From Methylobacterium terrae (GTDB taxonomy: Bacteria > Pseudomonadota > Alphaproteobacteria > Rhizobiales > Beijerinckiaceae): a stretch of 64,000 nucleotides of DNA. The stretch lies in NCBI RefSeq assembly GCF_003173755.1, contig NZ_CP029553.1:3174501-3238500 (forward strand). Reading direction: 5' to 3'. The position numbers and the translations under genes were made by a program. Position 1 is the first letter of the stretch. Each line of letters begins with the position of its first letter. The notes beneath the pieces were generated by a model. The model was not told where the DNA came from. It worked only from the letters and a program-made list of their open reading frames with translations, and did no database searches. Of the stretch, positions 26,670 through 35,189 are shown in pieces.

Positions 26670-27691
26670 TGGCGGATGCTCCGCACCATGGCGTTGGTCG
26701 AGATGCCGTAGCGGTCGTGGAGGGTCGGCAGGGCGCCGGCATCCAGGAACTCGTCCGGCAGGCCGACCTGGCGGAAGGCCTTCGGGATCGTGCCGGAGCG
26801 CATCAGCAGCCCCGCCACTGCCTCGCCCAAGCCTCCGACCACGGTATGGTTCTCGGCCACCACCACGAGGCGCCCGCCCTTGCCGGCCTCGCGCAGGATC
26901 GTCTCGGTGTCGAGGGGCTTGATCGTCGGCACGTGCAGCACCGCGACGTCGACCTTGTCGTCGCGCAGGGCGTCGGCCGCCTCGAGGGCCCGCATGGTCA
27001 TCAGGCCGGTCGAGATGATCAGGACGTCGTTGCCGTCCCGGATGGTCTTGGCCTTGCCGAGCTCGAACGTGTAGCCGTACTCGTCGAGCACCAGGGGCAC
27101 GTTGCCGCGCAGGAGCCGCATGTAGACCGGCCCCTTGTGATCGGCGATGGCCGGCACGGCCTGGGCGATCTCGTGCGCGTCGCAGGGGTCGAGGATCGTC
27201 ATGTTGGGCAGGCCGCGGAAGATCGCGATGTCTTCCGTCGCCTGGTGGCTCGGGCCGTAGCCGGTGGTGAGGCCGGGCAGCGCGCAGACGATCTTGACGT
27301 TAAGATTCTCCTCCGCGATCGCCATGCAGATGAAGTCGTAGGCGCGGCGTGCCGCGAACACCGCGTAGGTGGTGGCGAAGGGCTGGAAGCCTTCCCGCGC
27401 CATGCCGGCGGCGGCGCTGATCAGCAGCTGCTCGGCCATGCCCATCTGGTAGAAGCGCTCGGGGTGCTTCTGGGCGAAGATGTGCAGGTCGGTGTACTTG
27501 CCGAGATCGGCGGTCAGCCCGACGATCTCCGGCCGCTCCTCGGCGAGCTTGGCCAGCGCGTGGCCGAACGGGGCCGGCGCCACGCGCTGGTCGGGGCCGG
27601 CGAGGGAGGCGATCATCGCCGAGGTGGTCAGCCGCTCACCCGTATTGGCCTCGGAGAGCCAGGCCGGGCGCGTGTACTTCGAGCGTTTCAT
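26660..27691 (-). CDS. Split transketolase, C-terminal subunit
   Basis: A 343-residue subunit with the pyrimidine-binding and C-terminal domains of transketolase. The TPP-activating glutamate region (YQMGMAEQLLISAAAGMA) and the family segments FATTYAVFAARRAYDF, GPSHQATEDIAIFRGLPN and VVAENHTVVGGLGEAV are present. It works as a heteromer with the N-subunit encoded immediately upstream (ATGA overlap at 27688-27691). The pair transfers two-carbon ketol units between sugars. Split transketolases in catabolic clusters, such as apulose 4-phosphate transketolase, often act on unusual sugars. Confidence 0.9.
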   Translation of the reverse strand: MKRSKYTRPAWLSEANTGERLTTSAMIASLAGPDQRVAPAPFGHALAKLAEERPEIVGLTADLGKYTDLHIFAQKHPERFYQMGMAEQLLISAAAGMAREGFQPFATTYAVFAARRAYDFICMAIAEENLNVKIVCALPGLTTGYGPSHQATEDIAIFRGLPNMTILDPCDAHEIAQAVPAIADHKGPVYMRLLRGNVPLVLDEYGYTFELGKAKTIRDGNDVLIISTGLMTMRALEAADALRDDKVDVAVLHVPTIKPLDTETILREAGKGGRLVVVAENHTVVGGLGEAVAGLLMRSGTIPKAFRQVGLPDEFLDAGALPTLHDRYGISTNAMVRSIRQWL

Positions 27692-28542
27692 GCGAGCCTC
27701 CCGGCATCCAGGATCTTCAGGGCGTCCTGCCATTCCTGCGGCTCCACCCGCAGGAAGTGGTTGCGCTCGCGCGCCTCCAGGAACGGGATGCCCTTCGCCA
27801 TCTTGGTGTCGCAGATGATGATGCGGGGCTTCGGCTCCGCGCAGGCCCGTGCCGCGTCGAAGGCCTGGACGAGGGCGTCGATGTCGTTGCCGTCGACCCG
27901 CTGGACGTGCCAGCCGAAGGCCTCGAAGCGCGACGCCGCCGGCTCGAAGCCGGTGACCTGCGAGGCCGGGCCGTCGGCCTGCTGGTTGTTGACGTCGACG
28001 ATGGCGATCAGGTTGTCGAGCTTCCAGTGGCTCGCCGACCACGCGCCCTCCCAGATCGAGCCCTCGCCGAGCTCGCCGTCGGAGATGAGGCAGTAGACGA
28101 ACGAGTCCGACTGCTTGCGCTTGAGCCCGAGGCAGAAGCCGACCGCGAGGGCGAGGCCCTGGCCGAGGGAGCCGCCGGTGATCTCCATGCCGGGGGTGTA
28201 GGCGGCCATGCCGGACATCGGCAGCCGGCTGTCGTCGGCCCCGTAGCTCGTCAGCTCGTCCTCGGGCAGGATGCCTGCTTCGAGGAGCGCCGCGTAGAGC
28301 GCGATGGCGTAGTGGCCGATCGAGAGCAGGAAGCGGTCGCGCCCCTCCCATTCCGGATCGTCCGGCCGGTAGCGCATGGCGTGGAAGTACGACACCGCCA
28401 GCACGTCGGCGATGCCGAGGGCCTGGGCGATGTAGCCCTGGCCCTGGACCTCGCCCATCAGCAGGGCGTTGCGGCGGATGCGGTAGGCGCGCTCGGCGAG
28501 CGAGGGGCTGTTGGCCCGCGGCGGAGATTCGGCGTGAGGCAT
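27688..28542 (-). CDS. Split transketolase, N-terminal subunit
   Basis: A 284-residue TPP pyrophosphate-binding subunit. The TPP/Mg motif is clear: SDGELGEGS (154-162) followed by IVDVNNQQADG (181-191). GHYAIALYAALLEAG and EITGGSLGQGLALAVG are standard transketolase segments. Its start is 11 bases after the SDR gene end (divergence excluded, same strand), and its stop overlaps the ATG of the C-subunit. It belongs to a compact run SDR, TK-N, TK-C, HIBADH. Confidence 0.92.
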   Translation of the reverse strand: MPHAESPPRANSPSLAERAYRIRRNALLMGEVQGQGYIAQALGIADVLAVSYFHAMRYRPDDPEWEGRDRFLLSIGHYAIALYAALLEAGILPEDELTSYGADDSRLPMSGMAAYTPGMEITGGSLGQGLALAVGFCLGLKRKQSDSFVYCLISDGELGEGSIWEGAWSASHWKLDNLIAIVDVNNQQADGPASQVTGFEPAASRFEAFGWHVQRVDGNDIDALVQAFDAARACAEPKPRIIICDTKMAKGIPFLEARERNHFLRVEPQEWQDALKILDAGRLA

Positions 28543-28553
28543 GGTCGTCACCT

Positions 28554-29303
28554 TCAGTGGATCAGCATGCCGCCGTTCACGTCGATGACGGCGCCGGTGA
28601 TGTAGGAGGAGAGGTCGGAGGCCAGGAACAGGCAGGCGTTGGCGACGTCGTCGGCGACGCCGAGGCGGCCGAGCGGGATGCCCTTGGCGATCTCGACCTT
28701 CAGCTCGTCGGTGAGCTTGCCGCCGGTGATGTCGGTCTGGATCAGGCCCGGGGTGATGCTGTTGACCCGCACCGTGTCGGGGCCGAGCTCGCGGGCCATC
28801 GCCTTGCCGAGGCCCAGCACGCCGCCCTTGGCGGCGCTGTAATGCGGCCCGCCGAAGATGCCGCCGCCGCGCTGCGCCGAGACCGACGACATGCAGACGA
28901 TCGAGCCAGAACGCTGCTGGCGCATCTGCGGCACCACCGCCTGGCTCATGTAGAGCGTGCCGCGCAGGTTGACGTCGAGCACCGCCTCGTAGTTGCCGGG
29001 CTCGATCTCCATGAACTTCAGCGGCTGGGTGATGCCGGCATTGTTGACCAGCACGTCGATGCGGCCGAGGCGCGACACCACCTCGTCGGCGGCGGCCTGG
29101 CAGGCTGCCTTGTCGGTGACGTTGCAGGCGAGGCCGAGATGGCCCTCGCCGATCGCGCGGGCGGCCTCTTCGGCCTGGCCGGCATCGAGATCGAGGATCA
29201 CCACCTTGGCGCCGTGCTGGGCGAAGAGCTTCGCGGTGGCGCGGCCGATGCCCCGCAGCGAAGCGGCGCCGGTGATCAGGCACACCTTGTCGGTCAGCAG
29301 CAT
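28554..29303 (-). CDS. Short-chain dehydrogenase/reductase
   Basis: A 249-residue classical SDR. The cofactor motif (TGAASLRGIGRAT, a TGxxxxxGIG variant with two extra residues), NNAG, the catalytic serine in CMSSVSAQ and YSAAK are all visible. An aspartate after the second strand (ILDLD) favours NAD over NADP. As first gene of the locus it probably oxidises a polyol or sugar to a ketose that the split transketolase can use. A GAGGACGAC ribosome region precedes the ATG. Confidence 0.9.
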   Translation of the reverse strand: MLLTDKVCLITGAASLRGIGRATAKLFAQHGAKVVILDLDAGQAEEAARAIGEGHLGLACNVTDKAACQAAADEVVSRLGRIDVLVNNAGITQPLKFMEIEPGNYEAVLDVNLRGTLYMSQAVVPQMRQQRSGSIVCMSSVSAQRGGGIFGGPHYSAAKGGVLGLGKAMARELGPDTVRVNSITPGLIQTDITGGKLTDELKVEIAKGIPLGRLGVADDVANACLFLASDLSSYITGAVIDVNGGMLIH

Positions 29304-29527
29304 GTCGTCCTCCCTGGCAGCGGGCCGGCTTTCGGCCCCGATGCACGAGGGAGTGTCCGCGGCCGAGGCCTCACGCCCCGTCGCCGCCCGTCCTCGGACG
29401 GTGCCTCCCTCGTTTCGTTGCCGGCAGAGTGCCCGGGGGCAGGGGGCAGGACAAACGCGGATTTTGCAGGCGGAGGTGAATGGGATTCATCTGACGGGGT
29501 CGGGCGTGGCAGCACGCCTCCTCTTCT

Positions 29528-29562
29528 CCCACCCGCGACCTCATCCTGAAGTCGCGGGTGGG
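29528..29562. terminator. 12-bp palindrome between LysR gene and catabolic operon
   Basis: CCCACCCGCGAC (29528-29539) and GTCGCGGGTGGG (29551-29562) form a perfect stem with an 11-base loop, 19 bases past the end of the LysR gene. There is no T-run. It could end the regulator transcript or act as part of the control region of the operon. Confidence 0.5.
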
Positions 29563-29580
29563 AAGGACGATACTTTCAAC

Positions 29581-30477
29581 TCACGCCAGATCCTCGGGCA
29601 GGACGATGCTCATCTCCTGCGCCAGCCAGCGCGCGAAGACCCGCAGCGGCGCCCGCCGCCGCGTGGTCGCGGGGTAGACGAGGTGGTGGCCGACGTAACT
29701 GACGTCCTGCGCCAGCCCGCGCAGGGGCGCGACGAGGCGGCCGCTGGCGATCTCGCGCTCCGCCAGCAGGGTCGATTCGAGCGCCACCCCGAGCCCGTCG
29801 GCGGCGGCCGCGATGGCGAGGAAGCTGCGGTCGAAGCGCACGCCCAAAGGCCGCGGCGCCGGCAGGCCGTTGCGGGCGAACCAGAGCGGCCAGCGCACCT
29901 GCTTGTTGTCGCTCTGGATCAGCACCTGATCGAGAAGGTCTTCCGGCGCGCGGATGCGGGCGGCGCGCTCGGGGTCGCAGAGCGGGGTCACCGTCTCGGT
30001 GCAGAGCGGCACCGCCACCAGGCCCTCGCCCCGGGGCGGGCCGTAGACGAGGTCGGCGTCGAACTCGTCGCTGACGAAGCGGGCGTAGTCCATGCCGGCG
30101 GCGAGCCGCACCTCGAAGCCCGGATGGGCGGCGAGGAAGCGGGCGAGGCGCGGCGTCAGCCACTGCGCCGCGAGGCTCGGCGCGCAGTGGAGGCGGAGCA
30201 GCTGCGGGCCTCGCGCCGCCACGAGGTCGAGGCCGCGATGCAGTTCGTCGAAGGCGCGGCTCACGTGCTCCAGCAGCGCCTCGCCGGCGGCCGTCGGCAC
30301 CACGCCCTGGCCCTGGCGCTCGAACAGGGTGACGCCGAGCATCGCCTCCATCTTGCGGATGGCGTGGCTCACGGCGCTCGCGGTCAGGTTCAGCTCGGCG
30401 GCCGCGTCCTTGAAGGAGCGGCGCCGCGCCGCCGCCTCGAAGGAGCGCACGGCGGAGAGGGGAACGCGCAGGGACAT
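29581..30477 (-). CDS. LysR-family transcriptional regulator
   Basis: A 298-residue regulator. The N-terminal winged helix-turn-helix (about 5-65) reads AVRSFEAAARRRSFKDAAAE, LNLTASAVSHAIRKME and LGVTLFERQGQGVVPT, close to the GcvA subgroup. The C-terminal effector domain (about 90-295) has the usual periplasmic-binding fold. It lies just upstream of, and on the same strand as, the SDR-transketolase-TRAP locus, so it probably controls that locus in response to its substrate. The start at 30477 (MSLRVP) is preferred over 30513. It follows the sensor kinase gene by 45 bases. Confidence 0.88.
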   Translation of the reverse strand: MSLRVPLSAVRSFEAAARRRSFKDAAAELNLTASAVSHAIRKMEAMLGVTLFERQGQGVVPTAAGEALLEHVSRAFDELHRGLDLVAARGPQLLRLHCAPSLAAQWLTPRLARFLAAHPGFEVRLAAGMDYARFVSDEFDADLVYGPPRGEGLVAVPLCTETVTPLCDPERAARIRAPEDLLDQVLIQSDNKQVRWPLWFARNGLPAPRPLGVRFDRSFLAIAAAADGLGVALESTLLAEREIASGRLVAPLRGLAQDVSYVGHHLVYPATTRRRAPLRVFARWLAQEMSIVLPEDLA

Positions 30478-30522
30478 GACGCTACGATGCGGCGGCGGGC
30501 GCCGGCTTGGCAACCGCCGCGC

Positions 30523-31959
30523 TCAGCCCTCGCGGTCGGTCAGGACGATCCGGAACCGCGCCCCGCTGCCGGTCTCGTCGAGGCTCAAGGTCCCGCCGTT
30601 GAGCCGCACCAGCTCGGCCGCGATGGCGAGGCCGAGCCCCGTGCCGCCGGAGCGGCCGGCGCCCTGGAAGGCCTCGAACAGGTGGGTCCGGGCCCGCTCC
30701 GGCAGGCCGGGGCCGTTGTCGGCGACGAGGATCGTGACGGTCGAGCCGGTCCGCTCGGCCTCGATCGCGACGCGCGGCGCGCCCTCGCTCGCTCCCGCGA
30801 GGCCGATCGCCTGGACGGCGTTGCGCACCAGGTTGACCAGCACCCGCGACAGCTGGTCGGGATCGGCGTCGACGCTCAAGCCCTCCGGCGTGCGGTCCTC
30901 GATGGTGATGGCGGCGCCCGGCGCCAGCCCGGCGAGGTCGAGGGCGTCGCGCAGGATCGGGCGCAGCGGCGTCACCCGGCGCTCGGGCGCCCGCTCGGCG
31001 GCGCGGCCGTAGGCGAGCGTGCCCTCGCAGTAGCGGATCGCCCGGCCGAGGGTCGCGACGAGGCGGGGTGCCACCCGCTGCACCCCCGGATCGGCCACGT
31101 GCTCGAGCCGGTCGACGAGGAGTTGCGCGGTGGTCAGCAGGTTCCTCAGCTCGTGGTTGATCTTGCTCACCGAGAGGCCGAGATCGGCGAGCCGCCGCTT
31201 CTGGCGCAGCTCGTCCGACAGGATCGTCTCCATGCGGGCGAGCGCGGTCTCGGCGGCGCCGATCTCGTCGCTGCGCCAGGACGGATTGATCCGCCGCGAC
31301 AGGTCCTCGGGATCCTCCGCGAAGGTCGCGATGTTGCGCGCCAGCCGCCGCACCGGCCGGACGATCGAGAGCTGCAGCACCAGGAAGACGAGGCCGGCGG
31401 TGATGCCGGAGATGGCGAGCGACGCGAGCAGGATCCGGCGCGAGAAGGCGATCATCGCGTTGCGCAAGGGAGCGGGGTCGAGGACGAGCTCGACGAAATC
31501 GACCCCGTCCATGCCGTGCCCGACCACCCTGAGCGGCAGGGGGTTTACCTCCGTCAGGGTGCGCCAGGCCCCGCCGATGCTGTCGATCCAGCCGGCCTCG
31601 CGCAGGTCGACGGTCTCGGCCACCTCCGGCGGCATCGGCGTGAGGTTGAGGAGGCGGCGCGCGCCGCCGGCCTTCAGAGCGATGGCCTGGGCGCCCACCC
31701 CCGTCAGCAGCCGCCGGGCGAGGTCGTCGGAGACCCGCTGCTGGGGTGCGGCGTCGAGCACCAGGGCGGCGACCTGCGCGGCGGCGACCCGGTCGGAGAG
31801 CCAGGAGCGCCGATAGCTCGCGACGCTCGGGACGTAGATCAGCACCTCGGCGATGAGGACGAACACCACCGTGAGCAGCAGCAGCCGGCCGGACAGCCCG
31901 ATGCGCCCGGCGAGGCGCCGGATCCCACCCTGGCTCGCCGCGTCATCGCCCCACTGCAC
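30523..31959 (-). CDS. Membrane sensor histidine kinase
   Basis: A 478-residue kinase if started at GTG 31959 (a GAGGGCGG ribosome site precedes it). Membrane segments at about 25-45 and 176-200 flank a periplasmic sensor domain; a HAMP domain (200-255) follows. The phospho-acceptor is the histidine in KINHELRN (about 269). The ATPase domain has NLVRNAVQA, DNGPGLP and GGTGLGLAI. No response-regulator gene is adjacent, so its partner is encoded elsewhere. The signal it senses is unknown. Confidence 0.88.
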   Translation of the reverse strand: MQWGDDAASQGGIRRLAGRIGLSGRLLLLTVVFVLIAEVLIYVPSVASYRRSWLSDRVAAAQVAALVLDAAPQQRVSDDLARRLLTGVGAQAIALKAGGARRLLNLTPMPPEVAETVDLREAGWIDSIGGAWRTLTEVNPLPLRVVGHGMDGVDFVELVLDPAPLRNAMIAFSRRILLASLAISGITAGLVFLVLQLSIVRPVRRLARNIATFAEDPEDLSRRINPSWRSDEIGAAETALARMETILSDELRQKRRLADLGLSVSKINHELRNLLTTAQLLVDRLEHVADPGVQRVAPRLVATLGRAIRYCEGTLAYGRAAERAPERRVTPLRPILRDALDLAGLAPGAAITIEDRTPEGLSVDADPDQLSRVLVNLVRNAVQAIGLAGASEGAPRVAIEAERTGSTVTILVADNGPGLPERARTHLFEAFQGAGRSGGTGLGLAIAAELVRLNGGTLSLDETGSGARFRIVLTDREG

Positions 31960-32198
31960 GGTCCCGCCGCCCTCGCTCGCCCGATACCCGTCGCCGGACA
32001 CTAACACGACCGGCCGTCCCTGCCGCCCTGCGCAGGAGGCGGGCGGAGACGATTCCCAGATAGCCGCAAGACCGGCCGCAGACCAGGAAATTGCGCGTAA
32101 TCCTTTCGGGCCGCCGAGAGCGTTCCTGGACGAGGCGGCACGCTCGAGGGCCGGGAGCAGCGTTCGATCGCACCGCTCTCCGGCGCCTCTCCCGTGCG

Positions 32199-33026
32199 TC
32201 AGCGCGGCCGGCCGCGCCAGCGCCGCCAGGCGACCGGCAGCAGCGCCAGGACGCCGAGGCCGAGGAGCGTGGCGACGAGCTGCGGCGTGACGACGGCGCG
32301 CAGCGACAGCGCGGCGTCGCAGGCGACGCCACCGGCGACGACGCAGGCCTCCTTGGCCGCCTGGTGGGCGGCGACCACGGTCTCGACCCCCGCCCCCGCC
32401 GAGGCGTAGATGAAGGCGCCGGGGCTGATGCCGATCAGGGTGGCGAGCGCGAAGGTGCGCAGGCGCACGCCGAAGATCGCCGGCGCCAGGTTGGTCATCC
32501 AGAACGGGAAGACCGGCAGGAGCCGCAGCACCATCACGTACGAGAAGGCGTCCCGGCGAAAGCCCTCCGCGAGCCGGCTCAGACGCGAGCCGGCGCGGCG
32601 CAGGAGCACCTCGCCCGCCGCCGTGCGGCCGATCGAGAACACGATCACGGCGCCGGTCGTCGCGGCGGAGATCGAGACCAGCGCGCCGTAGACCGGCCCG
32701 AACAGGAAGCCGCACAGGGTCGTCATCACCACCGAGACCGGCAGCGAGACGATCACCGTGCCGACATAGGCGAGGTAGGCGCACGCATAGGCGCGCCAGA
32801 ACCCCTCGGCGACCCAGGCCTTGGCGTAGGCCCGGGAGGACAGCAGCAGGTCGACGGAGAACCAGCGGGTGATGCCGCCGAACAGGAGCCCGAGGGACAG
32901 GGCCACCAGGGCGACGAGCGGCAGCACCCGCAGCCAGCCGCGCCAGGCCGGCGCCGCCACGGCCTCGGGGCCGGCCGCCGGGCAGGGCTCAGGCCCGGGC
33001 TCGTCGGGTCGGGGCGGCGCGCTCAC
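32199..33026 (-). CDS. TVP38/TMEM64 (DedA-like) membrane protein
   Basis: A 275-residue inner-membrane protein of the SNARE-associated/VTT family, with about six hydrophobic segments. The family signature is clear: LPVSVVMTTLCGFLFGPVYG and VLRLLPVFPFWMTNLAPAIFGV. These proteins are linked to lipid transport and membrane homeostasis. The GTG start overlaps the stop of the methyltransferase gene (33023-33026), so it is translationally coupled to a phospholipid-modifying enzyme, which fits a lipid-related role. Confidence 0.85.
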   Translation of the reverse strand: MSAPPRPDEPGPEPCPAAGPEAVAAPAWRGWLRVLPLVALVALSLGLLFGGITRWFSVDLLLSSRAYAKAWVAEGFWRAYACAYLAYVGTVIVSLPVSVVMTTLCGFLFGPVYGALVSISAATTGAVIVFSIGRTAAGEVLLRRAGSRLSRLAEGFRRDAFSYVMVLRLLPVFPFWMTNLAPAIFGVRLRTFALATLIGISPGAFIYASAGAGVETVVAAHQAAKEACVVAGGVACDAALSLRAVVTPQLVATLLGLGVLALLPVAWRRWRGRPR

Positions 33027-33676
33027 CCGGCCTTCTGCATGCGCAGGATCTTGAAGAATCCGCCCGGGAAGGTCGGCTGCACGCCGATGAAGGTCACGCC
33101 GCGGCTCCTGGCCCAGGCCTCGATCCGGGCGGCCTTGAAGGCCGAGCTCCAGCCGATCTTCTCGCAGAGCGGCGCCACGATCTCCTCGACCCGGGCGACC
33201 GTGCCGGCATCCTGGCCGAAATGGTTGGCGAGCACGATCATGCCGCCGGGCCGCACCACCCGCAGGAACTCGTCGAGGGCGCCTTCCGGGTCCGGCACCA
33301 GGGTGATGAGGAACTGCGCCACCACCGCGTCGAAGCTCGCGTCGGTATAGCCGAGGCGGCAGACGTCCATCACCTGCAGGCCCTTGACGTGGGACAGGCC
33401 GCGCCGCGCCACCTTGCGGTTGGCGCGGCGGAGCATGTCCTCGGACAGGTCGACGCCGTAGACCTCGGCATCCTTCGGGTAGTAGCCCAGGGACAGGCCG
33501 GTGCCGACGCCGGCCTCCAGGATGCGCCGCCCGCCGACGAGCGCGGCCTCGACCGCGTCCCGGGCCGCCGGCTCGGTGAGCTTGTCGTAGACCACGTCGT
33601 AGACCGGCGCCCAGCGCGCGTAGGCCTTGCGCATCAAGGCGGTGGTGGGCCCCGCCTCTCGCGGCTCGCTCAGCAT
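33023..33676 (-). CDS. pmtA: Phosphatidylethanolamine N-methyltransferase (PmtA-like)
   Basis: A 217-residue SAM-dependent methyltransferase. The start YARWAPVYDVVYDKLTE is typical of bacterial PmtA; motif I is ILEAGVGTGLSLGYYP, followed by VYGVDLSEDMLRRA and FDAVVAQFLITLVPDPE. It would convert phosphatidylethanolamine stepwise to phosphatidylcholine at the inner membrane, as in other Hyphomicrobiales. A related ubiquinone/menaquinone-type methyltransferase is a less likely alternative. It overlaps the TVP38 gene downstream and lies 54 bases before mnmA. Confidence 0.8.
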   Translation of the reverse strand: MLSEPREAGPTTALMRKAYARWAPVYDVVYDKLTEPAARDAVEAALVGGRRILEAGVGTGLSLGYYPKDAEVYGVDLSEDMLRRANRKVARRGLSHVKGLQVMDVCRLGYTDASFDAVVAQFLITLVPDPEGALDEFLRVVRPGGMIVLANHFGQDAGTVARVEEIVAPLCEKIGWSSAFKAARIEAWARSRGVTFIGVQPTFPGGFFKILRMQKAG

Positions 33677-33730
33677 GTCCGTATCGTCTCCGAGGAAAGT
33701 CTGTGGCGCGGGACCGGCCCCGCGCGGGGG

Positions 33731-34879
33731 TCAGGCCGCGACCAGGCGCTCGGCCTCGACCCGCCGGATGGTGCCGCCGCCCAGGACCCGGGCGCGAGGT
33801 CCGTCATCGGCATAGATGACGCAGGCCTGGCCCGGCGACACCCCGTCCTCGGGGGTCGCCAGGGTGATCTCGGCGGATTCCGCGTCCGGGTTCCAGGACA
33901 GGAGGGCCGGGCGCGGCTCGCGGGTCGAGCGCACCCGCACCGCGACCGGCAGGTCGCGGGCCGCCGCGAGGGCCGCGTCGCCGAGCCAGTTCGGGTCGGC
34001 GAGGCGGATCACCGAGGTGGCGAGCGCCTCGCGCGGGCCGACGACCACCCGGGCCTCGCCGGGCTCGAGGCGCACGACGTAGAGCGGCTCGCCCGCCGCG
34101 ACGTTGAGGCCGCGACGCTGGCCGACCGTGAAGCCGATGATGCCGTCGTGGCGGCCGAGCCGCCGCCCGTCGAGGTGGACGATCTCGCCCGGGCGCACCG
34201 CGTCGGGCCGCAGGCGCGCGATCACGTCCTGGTAGCGCCCCTGCGGCACGAAGCAGATGTCCTGGCTGTCGGGCTTGTCGGCGACGGCGAGGCCGAAGGC
34301 CTTGGCGAGCGCGCGGGTCTCGTCCTTCGGCCGCTCGCCGAGGGGAAAGCGCAGGAGGTCGAGCTGCTCGCTCGTCGTGGCGTACAGGAAGTAGCTCTGG
34401 TCCCGGGCCGGGTCGAGGGCGCGGTGGAGCGCCCGGCCGCCGCCGGGGAGCGCCCGGCTCGCGACGTAGTGGCCCGTCGCCAGCACGTCGGCGCCGAGGT
34501 CCCGGGCGGTCGAGAGCAGGTCGCGGAACTTGATCGAGCGGTTGCACTCGACGCAGGGGATCGGCGTCTCGCCCTGGAGGTAGCTGTCGGCGAAGCGGTC
34601 GATCACCGCCTCGCGGAACCGGTCCTCGTAATCGAGCACGTAGTGCGGGATCCCGATGACCTCCGCGGCGCGGCGGGCGTCGTGGATGTCCTGCCCCGCG
34701 CAGCAGGCGCCGCGGCGGTGGGTGGCCGCGCCGTGATCGTAGAGCTGCAGCGTGATCCCGACCACGTCGTAGCCCTCGCGCTTCAGGAGCGCGGCGACGA
34801 CAGAGGAATCGACGCCCCCGGACATCGCCACGACGACGCGGGTGTCCTCCGGGGCCTTGTGCAGATCGAGCGAGTTCAT
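33731..34879 (-). CDS. mnmA: tRNA 2-thiouridylase MnmA
   Basis: A 382-residue enzyme that puts sulfur on uridine 34 of tRNA-Lys, -Glu and -Gln. The ATP-pyrophosphatase loop SGGVDSS is at 20-26. The two catalytic cysteines are in place: one in [10 protein letters not shown] (C112) and one in [11 protein letters not shown]. Length matches the family. It is the first gene of a minus-strand group with pmtA downstream. No unusual feature apart from the alternative residues around the first cysteine pair (C109/C112). Confidence 0.95.
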   Translation of the reverse strand: MNSLDLHKAPEDTRVVVAMSGGVDSSVVAALLKREGYDVVGITLQLYDHGAATHRRGACCAGQDIHDARRAAEVIGIPHYVLDYEDRFREAVIDRFADSYLQGETPIPCVECNRSIKFRDLLSTARDLGADVLATGHYVASRALPGGGRALHRALDPARDQSYFLYATTSEQLDLLRFPLGERPKDETRALAKAFGLAVADKPDSQDICFVPQGRYQDVIARLRPDAVRPGEIVHLDGRRLGRHDGIIGFTVGQRRGLNVAAGEPLYVVRLEPGEARVVVGPREALATSVIRLADPNWLGDAALAAARDLPVAVRVRSTREPRPALLSWNPDAESAEITLATPEDGVSPGQACVIYADDGPRARVLGGGTIRRVEAERLVAA

Positions 34880-35149
34880 GACCGTGCGAGGGGTTGTTCG
34901 GGCGGCTCCCCGGGAGAGATCCCGGCGCGCACGGGGGAGTCTATAGCGATCCGGCCGGGGTTCTGCCAGGGCACGCGCGCGGGAGCCGCGCCGGGACGGC
35001 GATGGGCAGGGCGATGGGCAGGGCGATGGGGAAATCGACCGGGAAGTTCTTGCCGGGGTCCCGGCAGATTCCGCCCGGGCGGCCGCCGCGAACCCCAGCC
35101 TCTTCGAAAATCATTCTTTCCCATCAGCATCTTAGCACGACCGGCGACG
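34880..35149. other. Divergent upstream region of mnmA and fliK
   Basis: No gene is supported in this 270-base stretch. It holds a 12-base tandem repeat (GATGGGCAGGGC, 2.5 copies at 35001-35030) and an AT-richer part around 35105-35140 ahead of the fliK promoter. Confidence 0.5.
35001..35030. repeat. 12-bp tandem repeat
   Basis: Two and a half copies of GATGGGCAGGGC between mnmA and fliK. Probably a slippage product; no function seen. Confidence 0.7.
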
Positions 35150-35165
35150 TGGCAGGCGGCTTGCT
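35150..35165 (+). promoter_or_regulatory. Sigma-54 promoter of fliK
   Basis: TGGCAGGCGGCTTGCT matches the -24/-12 consensus TGGCACG-N4-TTGCW at nearly every position and has the required GG-N10-GC spacing. It lies 24 bases before the fliK ATG, giving a very short leader that contains the ribosome site CAGGAGG (35178-35184). FlbD, the usual activator of class III sigma-54 flagellar promoters, is encoded in the neighbouring operon. Confidence 0.7.
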
Positions 35166-35189
35166 CCACCGGGGAGCAGGAGGTCGCCG

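Noticed and set aside
22428..26711. Plus-strand open frame of more than 1,400 codons opposite the TRAP locus
   Set aside because: It lies antisense to well-supported genes; its composition (His/Arg/Asp/Gly-rich) is the usual shadow of GC-rich codon use.
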